Shown here one piece after another: positions 45,917 to 55,607 of a DNA stretch of 64,000 nucleotides; the stretch's first letter is position 1; every line of letters starts with the position of its first letter. Below the pieces are notes generated by a model, which saw only the letters and a program-made list of their open reading frames with translations, did no database searches and had not been told where the DNA came from. Origin of the DNA: Pseudomonas sp. HS6. GTDB lineage: Bacteria > Pseudomonadota > Gammaproteobacteria > Pseudomonadales > Pseudomonadaceae. Where the stretch lies: NCBI RefSeq assembly GCF_023375815.1, contig NZ_CP067412.1:2852001-2916000 (forward strand), in the 5' to 3' direction. The position numbers and the translations under genes are program-made.

Positions 45917-47389
45917 ATGGTTCCCGTAATCGCCCTGGTGGGCCGACCGAACGTCGGCAAGTCCACCTTGTTCAACCGCCTGACCAGGACTCGCGACGCC
46001 ATCGTCGGCGACTTGTCCGGTCTGACCCGTGATCGCCAGTACGGTGAGGCCAAGTGGCAAGGGCGTTCCTACATTCTGATCGACACCGGCGGTATCTCCG
46101 GTGACGAGCATGGTATGGACGAAAAAATGGCCGAGCAGTCGCTGCTGGCCATTGAAGAAGCGGATGTCGTTCTGTTCCTGGTAGATGCCAAGGCCGGTTT
46201 CACCGCCGCCGACCAGATGATCGCCGAACACTTGCGCAAACGTAACAAGCGTTCCCACGTGGTCGCCAACAAGGTCGACAACATCGACCCGGAAATGGCC
46301 CGCGCCGAATTCGCCCCGCTGGGCATGGGTCACGCGATTCCGATCGCTGGCGCCCACGGTCGCGGCATCACTCAATTGCTGGAAGCCGCTCTGAGCGATT
46401 TCCCGCGCGATGATGACGAACCTGCGGAAGGCGAAGAGGAAGAGATCGTTGCCGAAGGCGAGGAAGCCAAGCGCATTCCTGGCCCGAGCGAAAAAGACGG
46501 CATCAAGATTGCCATCATCGGCCGTCCGAACGTCGGCAAGTCGACCTTGGTCAACCGCATGCTCGGTGAAGATCGGGTAATCGTCTATGACCAACCCGGC
46601 ACGACTCGCGACAGTATCTACATCCCGTTCGAGCGTAACGAAGAAAAGTACACGCTGATCGACACCGCTGGTGTGCGCAAGCGCGGCAAGATTCACGAAG
46701 AAGTCGAAAAGTTCTCCGTGGTCAAAACCCTGCAGGCGATCAAAGACGCCAACGTCGTGATCTTCGTGATGGACGCTCGCGAAGGCGTGGTCGATCACGA
46801 CCTCAACCTGCTGGGCTTCGCCCTTGAAGCGGGTCGTGCGCTGGTGATCGCGATCAACAAGTGGGACGGCATGACGCCGAGCGAGCGCGACTTCGTGAAG
46901 ATCGAGCTGCAACGTCGCTTGTTCTTCGTCGAGTTCGCCGACATCCACTTCATCTCGGCACTGCACGGTACTGGCGTGGGCAACCTCTACGCTTCGGTGC
47001 AGAACTCGTTCAAGTCCGCGGTCACTCGCTGGCCAACCAGCCGCCTGACCCAGATCCTCGAAGACGCAGTCAGCGAGCACCAGCCGCCGATGGTCAACAG
47101 CCGCCGGATCAAGCTGCGTTACGCTCACCTGGGTGGCGCGAACCCGCCGATCATCGTGATCCACGGTAACCAGATCGAGAAAGTGCCGAAGTCGTACGTG
47201 CGCTATCTGGAAAACACTTACCGCCGTGTGCTCAAACTGGTCGGTACGCCGATCCGTATCGAGTTCAAGGGTGGCGAGAACCCGTACGAAGGCAACAAGA
47301 ACACGCTGACCGACCGTCAGGTCAACAAGAAGCGTCGTTTGATGTCGCACAACAAGAAGGCCAGCAAGAAGCGCCGCGACAAGAAGTAA
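45917..47389 (+). CDS. der: Ribosome biogenesis GTPase Der (EngA)
   Basis: A 490-residue tandem GTPase needed for 50S maturation. Two P-loops, [14 protein letters not shown] near residue 8 and [15 protein letters not shown] near 200, with DTGG and DTAG switch motifs, an acidic spacer, and a C-terminal KH-like domain ending in a basic tail (SKKRRDKK). ATG 45917 has GGAGAG five bases upstream; GTG/ATG codons in the 12 preceding bases are less likely. Confidence 0.97.
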   Translation: MVPVIALVGRPNVGKSTLFNRLTRTRDAIVGDLSGLTRDRQYGEAKWQGRSYILIDTGGISGDEHGMDEKMAEQSLLAIEEADVVLFLVDAKAGFTAADQMIAEHLRKRNKRSHVVANKVDNIDPEMARAEFAPLGMGHAIPIAGAHGRGITQLLEAALSDFPRDDDEPAEGEEEEIVAEGEEAKRIPGPSEKDGIKIAIIGRPNVGKSTLVNRMLGEDRVIVYDQPGTTRDSIYIPFERNEEKYTLIDTAGVRKRGKIHEEVEKFSVVKTLQAIKDANVVIFVMDAREGVVDHDLNLLGFALEAGRALVIAINKWDGMTPSERDFVKIELQRRLFFVEFADIHFISALHGTGVGNLYASVQNSFKSAVTRWPTSRLTQILEDAVSEHQPPMVNSRRIKLRYAHLGGANPPIIVIHGNQIEKVPKSYVRYLENTYRRVLKLVGTPIRIEFKGGENPYEGNKNTLTDRQVNKKRRLMSHNKKASKKRRDKK

Positions 47390-47447
47390 GGTCGCTGCCC
47401 GTTGATCGTTTCCATGCAGAGCACAGGAACGATCATCGAGAGAGAAG

Positions 47448-47472
47448 GGGCGCCGTTTGGCGCCCTTTTTTT
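47448..47472 (+). terminator. Rho-independent terminator after der
   Basis: Stem GGGCGCC / GGCGCCC, loop GTTT, seven T. A weaker inverted repeat (GATCGTTTCC / GGAACGATC) precedes it at 47404-47433. Confidence 0.93.
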
Positions 47473-47544
47473 ATGGGCGCCGGATGGGCTATCCTCGGGC
47501 TCTCCCGCGCCGTCGTCAGTGCCGGGGCAGAGCAGGGAACCCCG

Positions 47545-48693
47545 ATGATTACCAGCAAGCTGCCGAATGTCGGCATCACTATTTTCACGCAGATGTCTCA
47601 GCTCGCGGCACAGACCGGAGCCATCAACCTGTCCCAGGGTTTTCCCGATTTCGACGGCCCGCAGTCGCTGCGCGATTCGGTCGGTCGGCACATTGCCAGT
47701 GGCCATAACCAGTATTCGCCAATGACCGGTTTGCCGGCGTTGCGTCAGCAGATCGCGGCCAAAATCGCTCGCAGCTATGGCGCAAGCGTCAATGCCGACA
47801 CTGAAGTGACCGTGACCCCCGGCGCGACCCAGGCGATCTTCTGTGCAATCCAGGCGGTTATCCACAGCGGCGATGAAGTCATCGTGTTCGACCCGGCCTA
47901 CGACAGCTACGAGCCGTCGGTGGAACTGGCCGGTGGGCGCTGCGTGCATGTGCAGTTGGGCCTGAATGATTTCTCCATCGACTTCGACAAGCTCAGTGCA
48001 GCCCTGAGCCCGCGCACGCGGATGATCATCCTCAACACCCCGCACAACCCGAGTGGCGCGCTGATCAGTCGTGCCGAGCTCGACCAGTTGGCGGCGTTGA
48101 TCCGTGACCGTGATATCTATGTGATCAGCGACGAAGTCTACGAACACCTGGTGTTCGACGGTGTGCCGCACGTCAGCGTCCTGGCCCATGAAGAGCTTTA
48201 TCAGCGCGCGTTCGTCGTCAGTTCGTTCGGCAAGACCTATCACGTCACCGGCTGGAAAACCGGTTACGTCGTGGCACCTCCGGCCCTGACGGCGGAGCTG
48301 CGCAAAGTGCACCAGTATGTGAGCTTCTGTGGTGTGACACCGCTGCAGTACGCCCTGGCCGATTACATGGCCGAGCATCCGGAACACGTCGAAGAACTGC
48401 CGGGTTTCTATCAGGCCAAGCGCGATCTGTTCTGCGATTTGCTGGAGTCGTCGCGATTCAGCTTCACCAGAGTCACCGGCACCTATTTCCAACTGGTCGA
48501 TTACTCGCAGATCCGTCCTGACCTGAACGATGTCGAGATGGCGATGTGGATGACCCGCGAGCACGGCGTGGCCAGTATTCCTGTGTCGGTGTTCTACCAG
48601 AATCCACCCGAAGGCCAGCGCCTGGTGCGCCTGTGCTTCGCCAAACGCGAGGAGACGCTGCGGGAAGCGGCGGCAAAACTATGCGTGATCTGA
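47545..48693 (+). CDS. PLP-dependent aminotransferase, YbdL/glutamine transaminase-like
   Basis: A 382-residue class I aminotransferase. PLP lysine in SSFGKTYHVTGWKTGYV, plus TPGATQAIFCAIQAVIHSG and NTPHNPSGALI. Closest in style to methionine/glutamine transaminases that aminate 2-keto-4-methylthiobutyrate. ATG 47545 has AGGGA upstream; earlier in-frame codons lie over the terminator. The 3' end overlaps the omega-amidase gene by 13 bases, which strongly ties the two functions. Confidence 0.88.
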   Translation: MITSKLPNVGITIFTQMSQLAAQTGAINLSQGFPDFDGPQSLRDSVGRHIASGHNQYSPMTGLPALRQQIAAKIARSYGASVNADTEVTVTPGATQAIFCAIQAVIHSGDEVIVFDPAYDSYEPSVELAGGRCVHVQLGLNDFSIDFDKLSAALSPRTRMIILNTPHNPSGALISRAELDQLAALIRDRDIYVISDEVYEHLVFDGVPHVSVLAHEELYQRAFVVSSFGKTYHVTGWKTGYVVAPPALTAELRKVHQYVSFCGVTPLQYALADYMAEHPEHVEELPGFYQAKRDLFCDLLESSRFSFTRVTGTYFQLVDYSQIRPDLNDVEMAMWMTREHGVASIPVSVFYQNPPEGQRLVRLCFAKREETLREAAAKLCVI

Positions 48694-49472
48694 GTGCTTT
48701 ACCCGATCTCAATCTGGCGCTGATCCAGACCAGCCTGGCCTGGCATGATCGTCAGGCCAACCTTGAGCATTTCGACGCTTTGCTGGAGCAGGCGCGCGGT
48801 GCGGATCTGATCATCCTGCCGGAAATGTTCACCACCGGATTCTCCATGGAATCCGAAACCCTGGCCGAAGCCGAAAACGGCCCGACCAGTAAATGGCTGC
48901 GGGTCCAGGCGGCGAAACTGAATGCGGTCGTCACTGGCAGCGTGATCATCCAGGCCGCCGACGGCAGCCACCGCAACCGCTTGCTGTGGGCGCGACCGGA
49001 CGGCGAAGTACTGCATTACGACAAGCGTCATCTGTTCCGCATGGCCGGCGAGCATAATCACTACACGCCCGGCGAGCGCCAGGTGCAGTTCGAACTCAAG
49101 GGCTGGCGGGTGCGTCCGCTGATCTGTTACGACTTGCGCTTTCCGGTGTGGAGCCGTGATGCGCAAGACACCGACCTGTTGCTGTACACCGCCAACTGGC
49201 CGGGTGCGCGGCGTCAGCACTGGAACCGGCTGCTGCCGGCCCGGGCGATCGAAAATCTTTGCTATGTGGCGGCGGTCAACCGGGTCGGTACCGACGGCAA
49301 GGGCTTTGCCTACACCGGCGACAGTCAGGTGCTGGACTTCCAGGGCGAAACGTTGCTTGCAGCGGGGGAGGCGGACGGGGTGTTCAAGGTGGTGCTGGAG
49401 GCGGCATCGCTTGCTGCTTACCGAGAGCGGTTCCCGGCGAATCTGGACGCAGACACCTTCGAATTCACCTGA
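48681..49472 (+). CDS. Omega-amidase (YafV/Nit2-like nitrilase superfamily)
   Basis: A 263-residue nitrilase-superfamily amidase. The Glu-Lys-Cys triad is seen in LIILPEMFTTGF, HYDKRHLFRMAGE and LICYDLRFPVW. Omega-amidases hydrolyse alpha-ketoglutaramate or alpha-ketosuccinamate left by glutamine or asparagine transamination, pulling the reaction forward. The start ATG 48681 overlaps the transaminase, consistent with that pathway. Ends in a strong terminator shared with leuA. Confidence 0.9.
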   Translation: MRDLSALPDLNLALIQTSLAWHDRQANLEHFDALLEQARGADLIILPEMFTTGFSMESETLAEAENGPTSKWLRVQAAKLNAVVTGSVIIQAADGSHRNRLLWARPDGEVLHYDKRHLFRMAGEHNHYTPGERQVQFELKGWRVRPLICYDLRFPVWSRDAQDTDLLLYTANWPGARRQHWNRLLPARAIENLCYVAAVNRVGTDGKGFAYTGDSQVLDFQGETLLAAGEADGVFKVVLEAASLAAYRERFPANLDADTFEFT

Positions 49473-49490
49473 TAATCGCGATCAGAACGA

Positions 49491-49524
49491 AAAAGGCCCC
49501 GAGGTGCAAACCCCGGGGCCTTTT
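49491..49524. terminator. Terminator between omega-amidase and leuA
   Basis: Stem GGCCCCG / CGGGGCC with A-run before and T-run after, between convergent genes; usable in both directions. Confidence 0.88.
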
Positions 49525-49540
49525 GTATTTCAGCGGTGAG

Positions 49541-51220
49541 TTACGCCGCTTTCGCTTCCGGCTGGCTCAGCGAGCGGTTCAGCGCGCTGAACAGTGCCTT
49601 GAAGCTGGCCGTGGTGATGTTTTCATCGATGCCCACGCCGTGTACGGCACGTTCGCCATTCACACGCAGCTCGATATAAGCCGCTGCCTTGGCGTTGGTG
49701 CCCGCGCCGATGGCGTGTTCGTTGTAGTCCATGATCTCCACCGGAATCGGCAGACCGGCCACCAGTGCTTCCAGCGCGCCGTTGCCCTTGCCGCGCCAGT
49801 GCAGGTTGGTTTCGCCCTGACCTTTGCTCGCCACTTCCACTTCGACGGCGCTGTTGCCGTTTTCTTCCTGCAGGCGATGGCTGACCAGTGCGTACGGGGT
49901 GTTGGCTTGCAGGTACTCGCTGATCAACAGCGAGTGAATCTGCTTGGCGGTCATCTCCAGGCCCAGGCGATCGGTTTCACGCTGCACGACCTGGCTGAAT
50001 TCGATCTGCATGCGACGTGGCAGGCTGATGCCGTATTCCTGTTCCAGCAAGTAGGCGATGCCGCCCTTGCCCGACTGGCTGTTGACGCGGATCACCGCCT
50101 CGTAGCTGCGACCGATGTCGGCCGGGTCGATCGGCAGGTACGGTACTTCCCACAGGGTGTCCGGTTTCTGCTGGGAGAAACCCTTGCGGATTGCGTCCTG
50201 GTGGGAGCCGGAGAACGCGGTGTGTACCAGGTCGCCAACGTATGGGTGACGCGGGTGAACTTGAATCTGGTTGCACTCTTCGACGACTTTGCGCACGCCG
50301 TCGATGTCGGAGAAGTCCAGTTGCGGGTCGAGGCCCTGGGTGTACATGTTCAGTGCCACGGTGACGAGGTCGACGTTACCGGTACGCTCGCCGTTGCCGA
50401 ACAGGCAACCTTCGACGCGGTCGGCGCCGGCCATCAGGCCCAGCTCGGTGGCGGCCACGCCAGTGCCACGGTCGTTGTGGGTGTGCAGGCTGATGATCAC
50501 GCTGTCACGACGGTTGATGTTGCGGTGGAACCACTCGATCTGGTCGGCGTAGACGTTCGGGGTCGCGCATTCAACGGTGGCCGGCAGGTTGAGGATGATC
50601 TTGTGCTCAGGCGTCGGGTTCCAGACCTCGATCACGGCGTCACAGACTTCCTTCGCGAACTCCAGCTCGGTGGCGCTGAAGGTTTCCGGCGAGTACTCGA
50701 AGGTCCACTCGGTGTTCGGTTGCATCGCGGCATATTTGACGAACAGCTTGGCGGCGTTCACGGCGATGGCCTTGATCCCGTCCTTGTCCTGGTTGAACAC
50801 GATGCGACGGAAAGAAGGGGAGGTGGCGTTGTACAGGTGAACAATCGCCTTCTTCGCCCCGCGCAGCGATTCGAAAGTGCGTTCGATCAGGTCTTCACGG
50901 CCCTGGGTCAGCACCTGGATGGTGGTGTCGTCCGGGATGTGGCCTTCTTCGATCAGGGTACGTACAAAGTCGAAGTCGGTTTGCGATGCGGCCGGGAACG
51001 ACGCTTCGATTTCTTTCACGCCCACTTGCACCAGGGTTTTCCAGAAGCGCAGCTTTTTCACCGCGTCCATCGGCTCGATCAGCGACTGGTTGCCGTCACG
51101 CAGGTCGGAGCTGCACCAGATCGGCGCGGCATCGATGGTTTTCGACGGCCAGGTGCGATCCGGCAGGTTGATCACAGGAAACGCGCGGTATTTCGAAGAC
51201 GGGTCTTTGAGCATGCTCAT
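49541..51220 (-). CDS. leuA: 2-isopropylmalate synthase LeuA
   Basis: A 559-residue enzyme of the long LeuA class, condensing acetyl-CoA with 2-ketoisovalerate, the first leucine-specific step. Catalytic barrel motifs: [48 protein letters not shown]-terminal regulatory leucine-binding domain. ATG 51220 has AAGGAA eight bases upstream. A leader peptide gene precedes it (51310-51387). Confidence 0.97.
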   Translation of the reverse strand: MSMLKDPSSKYRAFPVINLPDRTWPSKTIDAAPIWCSSDLRDGNQSLIEPMDAVKKLRFWKTLVQVGVKEIEASFPAASQTDFDFVRTLIEEGHIPDDTTIQVLTQGREDLIERTFESLRGAKKAIVHLYNATSPSFRRIVFNQDKDGIKAIAVNAAKLFVKYAAMQPNTEWTFEYSPETFSATELEFAKEVCDAVIEVWNPTPEHKIILNLPATVECATPNVYADQIEWFHRNINRRDSVIISLHTHNDRGTGVAATELGLMAGADRVEGCLFGNGERTGNVDLVTVALNMYTQGLDPQLDFSDIDGVRKVVEECNQIQVHPRHPYVGDLVHTAFSGSHQDAIRKGFSQQKPDTLWEVPYLPIDPADIGRSYEAVIRVNSQSGKGGIAYLLEQEYGISLPRRMQIEFSQVVQRETDRLGLEMTAKQIHSLLISEYLQANTPYALVSHRLQEENGNSAVEVEVASKGQGETNLHWRGKGNGALEALVAGLPIPVEIMDYNEHAIGAGTNAKAAAYIELRVNGERAVHGVGIDENITTASFKALFSALNRSLSQPEAKAA

Positions 51221-51309
51221 CGGGAAATTCCTTATTGTCTGGGCCGAAAAGAGGCGGCCTGCCGGTGGAACGAATGTTCGGGGAAAAGCTTGGGACGAGG
51301 CGCAGCGAT

Positions 51310-51387
51310 TCAGCCCGGCAGTCGTGCGCTGACGAGGCACAGGCTGCGGTGCTGGCGAAGCTGAATAAGGGTGTGAGAGGTTTTCAT
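51310..51387 (-). CDS. Candidate leuA leader peptide
   Basis: A 25-residue upstream ORF, starting [16 protein letters not shown] and ending CLVSARLPG, with AGGG eight bases before its ATG. Five of 25 residues are leucine and four arginine. It stops 89 bases before leuA. The gap contains a possible hairpin GGCCG / CGGCC but no clear terminator. Position and leucine content suggest translation-based leucine control. The 51221-51563 gap holds no other gene. Confidence 0.55.
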   Translation of the reverse strand: MKTSHTLIQLRQHRSLCLVSARLPG

Positions 51388-51563
51388 GCCTTCAACCCTA
51401 ACCGCGGGGGCTGAGTATGGCAAGCAGTCGAAAAAAATTGAGAGGAATACCCGGAAAGCGGGTTTTTCCGAGATTTTATTCTTGAGATGGCGGTAATTGT
51501 TGGCGGAGATTGCGCAGACCATTGGTCGTGCGCAATCCCTGCTGGCTGGGGGTCAGCCTGGAA

Positions 51564-52385
51564 TCAAGGCTGAAATGCGCCGATAAAGATCGCCGGATCC
51601 ACCCGCGCATCATTCAAGCTGACGTTCCAGTGCATGTGTGGCCCGGTCGCGCGCCCTGTAGCGCCGACCTTGCCCACAACCGCGCCGCGGGCCAGTTGCT
51701 GACCGTTCTGCACATCGATCTTCGACATGTGGCAGAACATGCTTATGAAGCCCTGGCCGTGATCGACGAACACGGTGTTGCCATTGAAGAAGTAGTTGCC
51801 GATCAGGATCACCTTGCCCGCCGCCGGGGTCTTGATCGGTGTGCCGGCCGGTACTGCGAAGTCGAGGCCTGCGTGAGGATTGCGCTCTTCACCGTTGAAG
51901 AAACGGCGCACGCCAAATTTGCTCGACAACGGCCCGTTGACCGGTTTGTCCAGCAGCAGGTTGCTCGGCGTGTTCGGGCTGAAGCTGCGATAGGCCTTGA
52001 TCTGCTCGGCCAGTTCGCCCTCGATGCGCTTCAGGTTCGCCGGGTTCGGATTGACCTGCTGAGTATTCTTCAGCGTGATGTGCTGTTCCGGGTATTTCTT
52101 GTTGCCGACGGCGAAGTTCAGATTCTTGCCGCCACTGCTGATCTGCTGGGTGCCGGGTTTGACGGTCAACGGAACGCCGACAATCGCCAGCCAGTTGTTC
52201 TGTTCCTTGACTACTAGCACCGGTTTGCCCTGATACGTGGCCTTCGGCGCTTGCACAGCGGTCCCCAGATCGACGACCGCGACGCCGCCTGGCACCGGTT
52301 TGTTCAGCAGCCGGGTGATGTAACTGTCGGCGTGGGCGTTGAAGGTCAGGCACAGCAACAGCAGCGGAGCGAGAAAACGCGGCAT
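51564..52385 (-). CDS. M23 family metallopeptidase
   Basis: A 273-residue exported endopeptidase with a ~19-residue signal peptide ending NAHA. An N-terminal domain (~residues 20-130) precedes the LytM/M23 catalytic domain, with the zinc motif HAGLDFAVPAGTPI (HxxxD) and GPHMHWNVSLN (HxH). It probably cleaves peptidoglycan peptides. Its 5' neighbour xseA lies 3 bases upstream on the same strand. Confidence 0.92.
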   Translation of the reverse strand: MPRFLAPLLLLCLTFNAHADSYITRLLNKPVPGGVAVVDLGTAVQAPKATYQGKPVLVVKEQNNWLAIVGVPLTVKPGTQQISSGGKNLNFAVGNKKYPEQHITLKNTQQVNPNPANLKRIEGELAEQIKAYRSFSPNTPSNLLLDKPVNGPLSSKFGVRRFFNGEERNPHAGLDFAVPAGTPIKTPAAGKVILIGNYFFNGNTVFVDHGQGFISMFCHMSKIDVQNGQQLARGAVVGKVGATGRATGPHMHWNVSLNDARVDPAIFIGAFQP

Positions 52386-52388
52386 GGA

Positions 52389-53768
52389 TCAGTCCAGTAA
52401 AGAGAGGGTGACAGGCGTCAGGTGATTGTCCTCGACGCGCACTTGCAGTTCGCCTTCGCCCAGTTTGGCCTTCAGACGCTGGCCGGTGTGGGTTTGCGCC
52501 GCATCGCGGATCGCGTTGCCGCGTTCGTCGAGCAGAATGCTGTAGCCCCGGCCAAGGGTCGCCAGCGGGCTGACCACGTGCAGGGTCTGCATCTGGCTTT
52601 GCAACTGTAAACGGCGCCGTTTCAGGCCTTCGTTCATGGCGCGTGGCAGGCGTTCGGCGAGGCTGTCGAGGCGCTGGCGCAACAGGGCCAGTTGGCGTCC
52701 CGGATGCTGCCCGGCGAGGCGGGTTTCCAGGCGGATCAGACGTTCGCGGCGAGTATTGAGCTGGCGCTCGAAAGCGCGGCGCATGCGCATGTCAAGGTCA
52801 TCCAGACGCTGTGCCTGCTGGCGCAGACGTTCGCCGGGATGGCGCAGACGACGGGCCATCCCTTCAAGTCGCAGACGATCACGCATCAAACGGTCGCGCA
52901 TGCGCATCACCAGTCGGCGATGCAGGCTTTCGACCTGACGGATCAGGTGGCTGGAATCCGGGGCGAGCAATTCAGCCGCAGCAGATGGCGTCGGCGCACG
53001 TACGTCGGCCACAAAATCACTGATCGACACATCGGTTTCATGCCCGACCGCGCTGACGATCGGCGTCACACAGGCATCCACCGCCCGTGCCACGGCCTCT
53101 TCGTTGAAGCACCAGAGGTCTTCCAGCGAGCCGCCGCCACGGGCAAGAATCAGCGCGTCGAAGCCCCGGGCGTCCGCCAGTTTCAGAGCGCGGACGATCT
53201 GCGCCGTGGCTTCGCGGCCCTGCACGGCAGTGGGGATCAGTGTCAGTTTGACCTGCGGCGCACGGCGGCGGAACACGCTGATGATGTCGCGGATCACCGC
53301 GCCGGTCGGCGAGCTGATGATGCCGACGTGCTGCGGATGGGCCGGCAGCGGCACTTTGCGCTCGGCACTGAACAGGCCTTCGGCGCTGAGTTTTTCCTTC
53401 AAGGCATCGAAGGCCAGACGCAGGGCGCCGTCACCGGCCGGCTCCACGGTGTCGAGGATCAACTGATAGTCGCCACGCCCTTCGAACAGCGAGACCTTGC
53501 CACGCACCTTGACCGCCAGGCCATCCTTCAGCGCCTGACGCACTCGGGCAGCGTTCTGCCGGAACAGCGCACAACGTACCTGCGCACCGCTGTCCTTGAG
53601 CGTGAAATACACGTGGCCGGACGCCGGGCGGGCGAGGTTGGAGATTTCGCCTTCGACCCAGATGTTGCTGAACACGTCTTCGAGCAACACCCGCGCGCGG
53701 CCGTTGAGCTGGCTGACGGTCAGGACTTCGCGGTCGAGGCCGAGTCTTGCAAAGGGATCTTTAATCAT
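52389..53768 (-). CDS. xseA: Exodeoxyribonuclease VII large subunit
   Basis: A 459-residue nuclease subunit. OB-fold N-terminus (LTVSQLNGRARVLLEDVFSNIWVEGEI), catalytic core with GIISSPTGAVIRDI, LILARGGGSLEDLWCFNEE and AVGHETDVSISDFVADVRA, then a long coiled-coil C-terminal region. Acts with XseB on single-stranded DNA. The small subunit gene is not in the window. Confidence 0.96.
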   Translation of the reverse strand: MIKDPFARLGLDREVLTVSQLNGRARVLLEDVFSNIWVEGEISNLARPASGHVYFTLKDSGAQVRCALFRQNAARVRQALKDGLAVKVRGKVSLFEGRGDYQLILDTVEPAGDGALRLAFDALKEKLSAEGLFSAERKVPLPAHPQHVGIISSPTGAVIRDIISVFRRRAPQVKLTLIPTAVQGREATAQIVRALKLADARGFDALILARGGGSLEDLWCFNEEAVARAVDACVTPIVSAVGHETDVSISDFVADVRAPTPSAAAELLAPDSSHLIRQVESLHRRLVMRMRDRLMRDRLRLEGMARRLRHPGERLRQQAQRLDDLDMRMRRAFERQLNTRRERLIRLETRLAGQHPGRQLALLRQRLDSLAERLPRAMNEGLKRRRLQLQSQMQTLHVVSPLATLGRGYSILLDERGNAIRDAAQTHTGQRLKAKLGEGELQVRVEDNHLTPVTLSLLD

Positions 53769-53778
53769 GGGGCGCAGT

Positions 53779-54666
53779 TTAAAGGCTTTCGCCGGTGAAT
53801 GTCTGGAGGAAGTGTTGCACCAAGGGTGTGGGATTCTGCCGATAGGCGAGGGCGACGGTGCTCTGGCAATCGCCCGTCAGCGGTAGAAATCTCACACCGG
53901 TAGGCGCGATGTCCTGCATCGATTCCGGCAGCAGAGCGATGCCGAAACCGGCCTGGATCAATTGCAGCTGTGTGGTCTTGCGCGACATCACTCGCGCAGC
54001 CTGAGGGAAGAAGCCGTGACGCATGCACAGGTCCGCGCACAAATAACTCAGTCCGCCGCGCTGCGGGTGCGGAATGGAAATGAACGCTTCGTCCTTCAAT
54101 TGCGCCAGATCGACTGCCTCCGCCAAAGCCAGTCGATGCTCCGCCGGCACGGCAAGCAGCAAGCGTTCGGTGTAGAGCGGAACAACCTGAACGCCCTCGC
54201 GCTGACGCAAAACCGGCAGGCGTAGAAGGCCGATATCGAGCCGGCCCTCGGCCAGTTCTTCAAGCTGTGCCTCCGAAGACAACGTGCCGATGTCCAGCGA
54301 AACACCGGGCTGTTGCTCCAGGTAAGCGCTCATGTCGCGCAACAATCGGCCGCTGATCGGTACGGTGCTGGAGTGGCTCAGGCGCAAGGTGCCGCGCTGG
54401 CCCTGGCCGATTTCCGTGGCCAGGGTGCTGGCCTTGTTCAACTCGTTGAGCAGGTTTCTCGCCCGGGGCAGGAACGCTTCGCCAGCGGCAGTGAGCCGGG
54501 GCTGGCGCGCGGTGCGTTCGAACAATGGCGTTTGCAGTCGGTCTTCCATGTCCTTGATCTGCCGGCTCAGTGCCGATTGGGCAATGAACAGGCGTTCGGC
54601 CGCAGCACTAAAGCTGCCGCTCTCGGCGATTTCGACGAAGTAGCGCAGTTGACGGGTTGAAAGCAC
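53779..54666 (-). CDS. LysR family transcriptional regulator
   Basis: A 295-residue LTTR. HTH with GSFSAAAERLFIAQSALSRQI and LQTPLFERTARQPRLT. GTG 54666 (MLSTRQLRYFVEIAE) has AAGG eight bases upstream; the longer frame to 54717 has no support. It is divergent from the TauE-type transporter with a 100-base gap, so that gene is the likely target. Confidence 0.9.
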   Translation of the reverse strand: MLSTRQLRYFVEIAESGSFSAAAERLFIAQSALSRQIKDMEDRLQTPLFERTARQPRLTAAGEAFLPRARNLLNELNKASTLATEIGQGQRGTLRLSHSSTVPISGRLLRDMSAYLEQQPGVSLDIGTLSSEAQLEELAEGRLDIGLLRLPVLRQREGVQVVPLYTERLLLAVPAEHRLALAEAVDLAQLKDEAFISIPHPQRGGLSYLCADLCMRHGFFPQAARVMSRKTTQLQLIQAGFGIALLPESMQDIAPTGVRFLPLTGDCQSTVALAYRQNPTPLVQHFLQTFTGESL

Positions 54667-54766
54667 GAGGCATGCCTTTTCGAGATGGCTTGGCGTTTTC
54701 GAAGATATTAGTCGCAACCCTCGGCGCTGGCTAAAGTCATCGCAGGCTTATAAAGGAAGCGAGCGA

Positions 54767-55534
54767 ATGAGCGTGGCGGGGTTGTTGAGCGAATGGTCGT
54801 GGGGCGCGCAGGGCTGGGTGGTGATCGGGCTGGCCATCGCGCTGGCCTACATCGTGTTCGGCATTGCCGGTTTCGGCACGGCGCTGGTGGCGGGGCCGAT
54901 CCTGATTCTGTTCATGCCATTGTCGAAGATCGTGCCGTTGCTGGTGCTGATGGATTTCGTCGCGGCGTTCGGCAATCTGCTGCCGTCGCGGCGTGATGTG
55001 GCGAAGCCGGAGTTGCTGCGGCTGCTGCCGTGCATGGCGGTGGGGTGCACGCTGGGGGTGATCTTTCTGCTCAACCTCAAGTCCGATCTGTTGTTGCTGC
55101 TGATGGGGCTGTTCATCAGTGCCTACGCGGTCTACAGCTTGTGGATCAAGGCGCGACCGGCGCAGTTGTCTGCCGTGTGGGCTTTGCCGATGGGCACGGT
55201 GGGCGGACTGTTCGGCGCATTGTTTGGCAGCGGCGGCTTTCTTTATGCGATCTACCTCAACAGCCGACTGCCCAAGGATGCGGCCCGGGCCACGCAAAGT
55301 GCGCTGATCAGTTGCAGCACGGTGGTGCGTTTGAGTCTGTTCGCCATCGCCGGGGTGTATGCCGAGCTACCCTTGTTGATGCTTGCACTGTGCCTGTTGC
55401 CGGCCATGGCGCTGGGACTGTGGGTCGGGCGGCGGTTGAGCATGCGTTTGTCCCGCGAGGCCTTCGTGCGGCTGGTGACCTGGCTGGTGCTGGCGAGCGG
55501 TCTGGCGCTGATCGGCCGCTATTTAAGCACTTGA
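54767..55534 (+). CDS. TauE/SafE family sulfite or organosulfonate exporter
   Basis: A 255-residue membrane protein with about seven to eight helices. The first segment ALAYIVFGIAGFGTALVAGP and the internal repeat VGGLFGALFGSGGFLYAIYL are typical of the family, which moves sulfite, sulfoacetate or similar anions. Divergent from a LysR gene; the substrate is unknown here. Confidence 0.87.
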   Translation: MSVAGLLSEWSWGAQGWVVIGLAIALAYIVFGIAGFGTALVAGPILILFMPLSKIVPLLVLMDFVAAFGNLLPSRRDVAKPELLRLLPCMAVGCTLGVIFLLNLKSDLLLLLMGLFISAYAVYSLWIKARPAQLSAVWALPMGTVGGLFGALFGSGGFLYAIYLNSRLPKDAARATQSALISCSTVVRLSLFAIAGVYAELPLLMLALCLLPAMALGLWVGRRLSMRLSREAFVRLVTWLVLASGLALIGRYLST

Positions 55535-55607
55535 CCGGATTGTCTCAGGGATTAAGCTGCCGGCCGCGTTCGTCGCAGAACATCCTTTGACGCAGCAGGC
55601 TTGCACC

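Noticed and set aside
49259-51364. 701-residue plus-strand frame opposite leuA
   Set aside because: It is a high-GC antisense shadow: the minus strand encodes full-length LeuA with all motifs, and the plus frame has no recognisable domain or ribosome site.
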